Part shown: positions 27,901-36,900 of the stretch, in pieces | Layout: each line of letters starts with the position of its first letter | Numbering within the stretch: position 1 is the stretch's first letter | Assembly: GCA_038501625.1 (NCBI GenBank) | Contig: JAZAYU010000034.1 | Span: 744,001-808,000, forward strand | DNA: 64,000 bases | From: Corbicula japonica | Lineage: Eukaryota > Mollusca > Bivalvia > Venerida > Cyrenidae | Reading direction: 5' to 3' | The notes under the pieces: generated by a model | What the model was told of the DNA's origin: nothing | Databases searched by the model: none | What the model saw: the letters and a program-made list of their open reading frames with translations, nothing else | Made by a program: the position numbers and the translations under genes

Positions 27901-30900
27901 GCCTCTCTTACAGAGTGGTAAACTGTGTAGACCCTGATCAGATTGCCCTGGGCTGAAGGTTATAAAACTGAGCATGGAAACCAGTCTCAAATCTCAAGCA
28001 TCTGATTGGCTGAAATGGCGACTGGTCACCATTTCAGCCAATCAGGTGCTTGAGATTTGAGACTGGTTTCCATGCTCAGTTTTATAATCTTGGGCACAGA
28101 TTGCCCTGATGTCATATGACACATTTTATCTTGTTGCAACATATATAATCCTATCTTTGTCACCTTAGTGCAGTAATGGTGTATATCCTTTTTATTTCAA
28201 TGGTACTTATATTGGATACCAGTTTTGCTCTAAGATGACAAGATGTCTGATGAGTGGTAATCATGTATATTCATCTGCTGTAGACCCCCCCCTGCACTTA
28301 ATACATTTAATAAAATATGTGAATAATAAACAAAAGGACCCAGGTGCATAGAAAGGTAAGTCCATTGCTCCATTGCTGCATTATGCTCTTTAAAATACCA
28401 TAAGTTAATTTGAAAGTCAATATATGAATTATTCCAAATCGGTTGAACATATTCCACTATATGGCAATGCTACTTGTTATTATCGAGCTCTAGCTCGGGT
28501 CGCGAAGCGACCCGAGCATTAAGCTCGTCTTAAGGTCGCAGGAATGCCCATTCACTAACGAAAAAAAAACTTTGCCCTTCCGTTTGCGCTGGTTTCCGGT
28601 TGTGCACAGCATAAGGCAATGTAAACACGGGAAAAAACTGACCGGTAAAAACTTACGGCAAAGTATTGTTTTTACAAATTTTGTTATTGGCTTTATTTTT
28701 GTAAATTGCTAATTGCAAAATATCTTTAAAAATTAAAACTTATTATTCGGTAGCATTGTTTTCGGACTAGCATTTTGGAAAGCTAAATAACTAAATCGTC
28801 AGTTTAGAGAGTAGGTTGTCGTTCGTTGTAACCAATAGCAATACTAGCAATCGGCCATTTTTAGAAACTAGACTGAAGAAATCAAGTTGAAAACTACTGA
28901 ATGGTAGCTTGTCAGTGGATTATTTGGCCTTTAAATTCAAAGGAGCTTAAGGCCCAGCAACGGAACAATCAGATGCATGGAGTTTTTCTTGAAAACAAGA
29001 TGTAAGGCTGGTGGGAACCAACTTTTATGTGAAGCTGAATTGTGAACTGGACCTCTCAATGTTCAGTCACTCAGTCACATTGTGAGACGTACTGAGCTTA
29101 GGCTTAGCGTAGACCAGCGCCACAATTCAGTTTTGTATAAGAGTTTTTTGTCACTGGTCATGTTCGTCATTCAGACATGTGAGCTCATGGCAGTCGAAGA
29201 TATTGTTTGTGAGAGTACTGAACACGAGGTAGATCTATGAGATTTCTTTTATTTATTCTTATAAAACACATGGAATAAGAGCAAATCTAATCCACAGGGG
29301 CGTTGAAGACTGACTCTGTTTTCTAAAAAAAAAAGAATCTGGCCCCTTCCCCCTAAAAAATGAGGGTCTACACTGGGTCTACACTGCATAAACATAATGT
29401 TTATGGTTTTGGTTGATAGATTTGGATCATTATCAGTCTTTTCCCACCAAATTTATGATCAAATACCATGGAATTTGTATATGGATTACAGTCAATAGGC
29501 CACAAACAAGTCAAATGAACCACACTTTATTTTGAAAAAGCTCAAATAGGCCTCAAAAATAGGCCACATTTTTATTTTATTTATAAAGTTTTTAGTATCA
29601 TTGTGTTAATATGTTCTATGTCAGTTTATGATGTTTTATAAAATATTTTTCATGAACAAGTTGCTTCATAGATTGGACATTTTGTACAAAGCAACATGTC
29701 CTTTTTCCGGATTTTTATCCAAGACTATCATGACTAAACAGGTGGGAAAACAATTAACAAAATGTTGCAACAAAAGAAAAGACATCATTTATATGTCAAT
29801 ATGCTCTTTTGATCAATGACCTACAAAAGTCACTAGGTCTACACTAGCACAGAATCAAATATTGATGGTTGCAACATAAGCTGTGTATTTTGCATTGTCC
29901 AACATGGAAATTGGTTTAGAAATAAATTTATTTATTTATTAAATATAACACCTTTGATTGCATTAGCACCTCTCACTTTTACTGCAAGTGTTGTAAATTT
30001 TGTATAATAGACTTACAAGTACTGCCTGAATTGACTTGTGGCCTATTTGACATGGTACCTCCAGAAACAATTTTTTTTTAATTTTTGGCCAAATACATGA
30101 CAGATTGTCCTAAATGTATGAAATTTCAGGTTTTATAAATTGTATAGACAATAATTTTCTCAAAGTAACTACTGAGTATTACCTTTTTAATGTTAATACA
30201 CAGTAATATGAGATTTTAAATAAAAGAGAAATTTATCCTTTTACTCTACAGACATGCCTTTTTACCCGTGTGAGACCGGTGTAGATTCAGATTAGCTGGC
30301 ACATCTAATCAGGATCTGCACTGTTCACTTTTTGGTCAGAAATAACCTAATGATTTAAACAAGTGAACATTGCAGATCCTGATCAGACATCATGGATGTG
30401 CTGGCTGATCTGAATCTACACAGTTTTTCCATGCCATAAAGGTGTTTACATGGAGGAAAGGGTTAATCTCCAATTTATTATCATCAGTTGGGACCAAAAA
30501 GTTTGACCAGAAAGCAGAATACATGTGTACCAAGAATAGCATCAAATATCAAGTTAATGCTCATTTTGGGAATTAAAAGTGTTCTATTATTACCATATTT
30601 TCTGTCATGTGCACATTTCAACATGATTTCATAATCAAAATATGTATGTGAGGAACATGTATAATCAAATACACTATTTACAAGGTGTCTGTTTTGTTTT
30701 GTTTTATTTTTGCAAATTTTGTTAAATATTCATGGTGTCACTAAATTTGCTCAGCATTAAAAATTTGTGGTTTAGAAAATAAAAATAAATCAAAGCTTTC
30801 ATAATCATTTAAATTGTTGAAAAAAAAGTAGATTGTTGTGAAGAGAAAGAAAAACATTTCTTGCCATGTCATTGGGTTTTTGGCCTTTTTAAATACATGT

Positions 30901-33900
30901 AAAAATCTGAATATACCGATACTTTGATCTGCTTAAGCTGGACTTTAACACAGAAAACTGGAAATTGCACTCATAATAAAAACAATGATTTTTTTCTTTT
31001 GTATGTTTATGTTTTAGCAATGTTACAGAAAAGAAGTTTACATTTTTTAATATATGGTACTTTTTAAAGAGAAATTTACCTATTTTAAAGTTGTTATGCC
31101 TAAATTTCTGCAATGAAAAATACAAAATCAAGAAAATATCAACTGGAATGAGCTTCAGAATTTGAAATTCACATTTTCCAGTATATATATTACATTTTAT
31201 AAAATACTTACCAGACAGAGGTCCAAAAGTGGTTATGAATAATGGCATTTTATATTGCTAATTGATGTGTTCATGGGTTTACATTTTTTTGCAAACAATC
31301 TCTTAAAATTGTTATTATACATTTTAAAAAATGGACCAACAACATTTTTAATGCATGATTTGATTGGCAACTGCAATTCATTTATGTGATGAAAATAGAT
31401 ATAAAGAAGCATTTTGTTTCAAATCAGTTACTATAACCTGTAAAGGAGTTTTACATATGGATAATCAGACTACATGACATTGTACATGTTTATATTTAAT
31501 TGATTGAGATTATTTCATCTATTTTGGCCCAATAGCTGAACTATTTTTCAACTTAAATAAGTAATTCTATCATGCACATTTAAGTAACTTGGCTCAAATA
31601 TGTACCTTATTGTCACCAAATATGTACCGTATTGTCACAATATTTTTCACACAGCATCTATAGCTTCAAATTACTGTTGTTAATAACTGAAAATTCCTAT
31701 GGCATTGTCATTCCTGGAGATATTTTCAAATGACTTTGCACAAATATGCCCCAAAATCTAGGTGATTTATCACACTACATATTGAAGTCTCAATGTGGTG
31801 TTAATGTGATGTACATGTATATTAAAACAGTACTTTTTAGGTCTATATTATAACTTTATTCATATACATGCATATATATTTTTGTGAATAGCATGGAACA
31901 ATTTTGTGCAATTGCAAGTTACAAAATGCAAGTGTAATCAAGGTAACATTTTAAAAAATAAAAAAAAATAAAATTTATTTTTCAGACAATAATATATTAA
32001 TTTTCATGCACATGTGACAATGTAATATTTTCATGTATCATTGATGAAGAATTTATCAATATTCAATATTGCATTAATTGAGGTAATGGAACACATTTGG
32101 GTTGTAAATTTAAGCAAGTAGCCTTTGTGTTTACACACTAAAAACCCAAATGTTTAGTAAAAGTCAGATCGCCAGTTGTCCAGCTGAATTAAGTTGATGT
32201 AGACTTAAATTCTTTCCAAAAATCACATAATTTTATCGTGCATGAGTAGGCTAACAAATGTTAGAAACAAATTATTTTTTAATATAAATCATTATCTGAG
32301 ATGAATAAAGCTAGAGCTCGATAAGAGGCAGTGCCTTAGTTCATATTACAAAAAATATATTCACTAAATGTTTATGACCTTCTCTATATGATGCTGTGAA
32401 GTCAGTCATCCTGAGACTTGTATGTCTAGAGCTCCAGATAAAAGCAAATACCCCTCAAATTTGGAAATCCAATACTAACTTGCTTAAACAGAAATATTCA
32501 TTTTGTTAGAAAATTAATTTTGTGGATTTTAAAAACAACAAAAAAAACATAGCACAATGAGTTATATTTCCCACAATGTAACACCTAAAGACATGCTAAC
32601 TTTTGCACATGTGCATGATGAAATGTGTTCTGTTTTACAGCAGGTACAACATTGGAAACCAGAACTGATGGAGCTTGAAGCTCAAGCTAAACAGGTAATG
32701 TCACGTTGTTGTTTATTTCAGGGTCGAATGCAAGATTTCCGAAAAAGGGGGTTTGTTTGGGGAAGTCTCAGAAATATCAATATGCACTATTGGTATAAAA
32801 TGGCAAGTAATGGGAATGCCTATTACTGCCCACATCACCCTTTTCCTGGGTTGAGGACAACTCATTATCTACACAAATGAACTGTACAAACTTTAAGCTA
32901 ACCAAGTGATGCACCCATGGAGGACAACACTTAGGGGGTTTAGGGGTCTACCTCTGGCTCATTAAGGCTGAAAAGTGTGATTGCATTTGATTTCAGGCCT
33001 TTGTTAAATTCTATAAATTGTGTATAGAAGATACTTAAACTGTTAAGTATTTATAATAAATTCTTTACTTGATGTTGAATTGCCATTAAAATTCTTGTTT
33101 TTTTATTTCAGATGGCAGATTTTTTATTTTTTGTAATAGACAGTAAAACGAGAGCCATATCCTCTATGATAGAGGTTGCTTATCTCATAGGTAGGATATT
33201 ACAGGGTCCAAGATCATAAAACTGAATATTGCAGCTTATATATGAGATAGGATGGTAATTCAGTTTAAACTTTTAAAAATTCCATTTTCTGAGTGAAGTA
33301 ATTGAACAAACGCTTCCTTTGCTAAAATCAAGTTTCCTTTGTACATAAAGGGGCTGTCACACTATGACGTTCTGGTCAACATTCTCTGAACGTTTCAATC
33401 ATTCATTTTTTCACTCTTTTTACATGACGTTTCGGCCATGCGGCCTTTATCAAATCAAACAAATCGCTTTTAAATTAGCTTTTACATTTTGACATTTCTA
33501 AATTATCCCCAGTTTTTATTTCCGAGGATAATTTTGATATGTCAAAATGTAAAAGCTAATTTAAAAGCAATTTTTTGATTTGATAAAGGCCGCATGGCCG
33601 AAACGTCATGTAAAAAGAGTGAAAACAACTGTGTTATATACTTATATTCTATATCCCTTCGGATATTTTAATGATCATTCATTTTTTGAGCGATCTAGAA
33701 TGAGGATGACAATTCTGGCGTGTTATTAACGTTTGGTGTAACACACCACTAGCGTATGTCTAATGCACTAGAAGTGTTTACTTGCGACCAAGCAAGAAAA
33801 CCCTAAAACCATTAGAATGTTCTCATGGGCCACTTTCACGCGAAGAATGATTTGTCAACATTAGACGAGCGTGCTGAAGCATGGATGTTCAGGTAACGCT

Positions 33901-36900
33901 CGAATGATGCTCAATCGACCCCAATAGGATGTTGGTTTCACTTTAGTCACACGCTGCGTGCACTAGAGGACCGTTCAGCAGTCATTGACAGGTTGCCAGA
34001 GAGTCGTTCACAGCAAAGCAAATGATTTCTTACAACCAAGTAACGCTTGAGTAATGACTGACTAACGATAGCCGAACACGTGCAATGCTCGGCGAATGTT
34101 AGTTTAACGTTCCACGAAGGTTCTGAAACGATCTTCATCGTTTATAATTAAATGTTGAAGAACGCTGGTCTCAGTGAAAATTTTTGTGCATGTTCAAAAA
34201 AAAACATTCCGGACCAGTGTTCTAGCCGATTCCTGGGGATCATTGACATTCACCGACGTTCACTAGCGTTCACACAATGCTCTTCTGGAGCTATCCCAGC
34301 AACCATGGATGACTAACAACCTTTCCTGAAAGGTCATAGAACGCTGGCAAGAACGTCATAGTGTGAGGGCCCCATAAGTAATTAGGACCATGCAATTCAT
34401 CTGTTGTTAGAAAATTTGTTACATGTAGTTGTATTTATATGAAGTTAAGAAAAGACATAGGAATGTTGGTTTAACCTTTTACATGTACTCCATCGATATG
34501 CCTTTTATCACATCAATGACATCTGTGCAATCTGATCTGGATCTTACACTGTTTGCTTCTTGGTCAGATAAAATCCCTATTGATCTAAATGTGAACAGTG
34601 TAGATCCTAATCAGATAGCTAGGATTTGCCAACTGATCTGAATCTACACTGGTTGCCCATGTGACAAAAGTCGTATCAATGGAGTAAAGGGTTAAGAGCG
34701 CATGGTTTTCTTTGTTTTTCAGCTACTCAGAGGCAAGTTGTGGTTACCATGTGTGATTACAAAGAGCCAGTGGAGCTAAATGGACAAGTGCTCTCACAGA
34801 AGTAAGCCTTTAATAATATATAGCTCCTGTAAATTTACTTGATGGCTGGGGAGGAATATAACCCTTATCTACCGGTATCTCTTTACTTCATGCATTACAT
34901 TCAGTGGGAATAGAGTTCTTTTCCCAGTGATTATCTACCAATGATCTGTGAAAAGCTGGGGCTTCAGACTACAGTGACTGGGAAGTTCTTGTTAACTTTG
35001 GAACACTGGCAGTGTACTATAATTTGTATATTTTCCAGGGGTTTTATTTTCAGGATTTTTTTATGCCCCCATGAAGTGGGAGGCATTTAGAGTTGCACTC
35101 ATATGTCCATCCGTATGTACGTCCTCCAAATCTTGTGGCATCAACTTCTCCCGAACTATCAAGCAGATTTCTTTTGAACTTGCACAGATGATTTAGCTGG
35201 ATGTGTAGATGATCATAAAAAAAAGGATTTTTTCTTCAGCCAGTTATGGTCCTTTGTTATTACAAATGTTGTTGCAGCAGCGGGGGCATCAGTGTCTGAG
35301 AACACATTCTATTTGGGCAGCTCAATCCATGAAATGTATGACCCATCCCACTTCATCTTCAAAATACAGATTTGTAAATGCATTCACCCACATACTTACG
35401 CTAAGACTGCATAACAACAAAACAACGAAATTGCTTGAACTAAAATATAAATGCTTTCCCTGTATAGCTATGTAAAAGTTTGTCAGAACTCTTGAGCAGG
35501 GGTGATTAAGAGGGGATCAGAACTCTTGAGCAGGGGTGATTCAGAGGGGATTCAGTGGGGTTGCTCAAACCTCTTTCAGTTATATTTTATTTTCATGAGA
35601 AATTGGGCAAGAAAGTTTGAATTATCATGTAGCTGTCCTAAAAAAAACAGCCCCAAAAAACTCTCATTCTAGACATCTTGCATTCCACCCTGCTTGAGTG
35701 CTGCTGTTTCAAGCCACGTGTTTGTTGCACCAAAGCTATGATTTGTTATCTGTTTCATAAGCTCTTTAAATTGTGTTTAGAAATTTTTTTATCAACAATA
35801 ATAATCCATAAAATAATTTTCCCTTTTTCAGTGAAATGTCGGAGATTATCAAAGGGAGATTAATATTAACAGATCTGATAGAAAGAAACTCAGTACCAAT
35901 ATTCTCAGATATCCAGAAAGCACTCAGCTGTACAAAACTCAGTCTAGCAGAGGTATTTATCATTATATTTTTCTTTCTACCTTTGCTATCTTTTTGTTTC
36001 TATACATAATTGTTTTTATGGCCACACCATTAATATGACAAGGGATGGGAAGAAGCTTTAAGAATTGCACCTCTTCATGTGTTTTGTGTGTTTTGACTCC
36101 TGTCAGTGCTTGAACAACATATTTGATGGTGAGAATTCAGAATAACTTCACATGTATGATGACTATAACAAAAATAATGTGTCACATGCATTGCCCAGCT
36201 TCCCATGTCCAAGGGCACTGTTACTAAAAATTGAATTTTCTTGATTCTGGGTATAGCATATGCTGATATTATTGGCTACACATGTCATATTTGTTACAGG
36301 ATAAACGAGTTCAAGATCTTACTTTAAAGGATGGAGCTAAGCCTGTGAAGCATGGCCATCTAAAGCTTGGCAGGGCATTGTTGTATGTATGAATTCTGTT
36401 GTGGATATAGTTTTGATATTTATGTCGTGTCATCTGATTTTACAATCTATGCAGGCCTCCTAGTGAAACCTTTAAAAACCTTTAATTTGACAGCAAACCT
36501 TTAAAACCTTTAAGTATCTGAAAAAACCTTTAAAACGGTCAAATAGCCTGTAATTTTCACTAAAAACCTATATTTTTGTTCAGACTGCTTGTAGTGCCTG
36601 GCAGTTTCAAACAAGAAATGATTGCACTACTGTATTTCTTCCTCCTTCTATGTGTTGTTATTAGGATACTGCTTGCGAATCAATCATCATGTGTACGGTA
36701 ATTCAAACAATATGAGATAATAATATTTTAAAACGTGCATATTTCTGATACCTATGGTTTCCATATTTAAATATTATTAAGAAAATACATATATGTTGTG
36801 TGTTTTCCATGAGAATTCCGACATAAAGGTCTTTATTTACTCTTTATTTTTGAATATTTTACAATAAAAGGCCTTTATTTCCATAGATTAGAGCCTTTAT

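Noticed and set aside
30889..31248. 119-codon minus frame with many Phe/Ile/Lys
   Set aside because: It is AT-rich by composition, without a recognised domain or splice context.
32557..32880. 107-codon plus frame
   Set aside because: It only contains exon 6 (32641-32694) read through its flanking introns.
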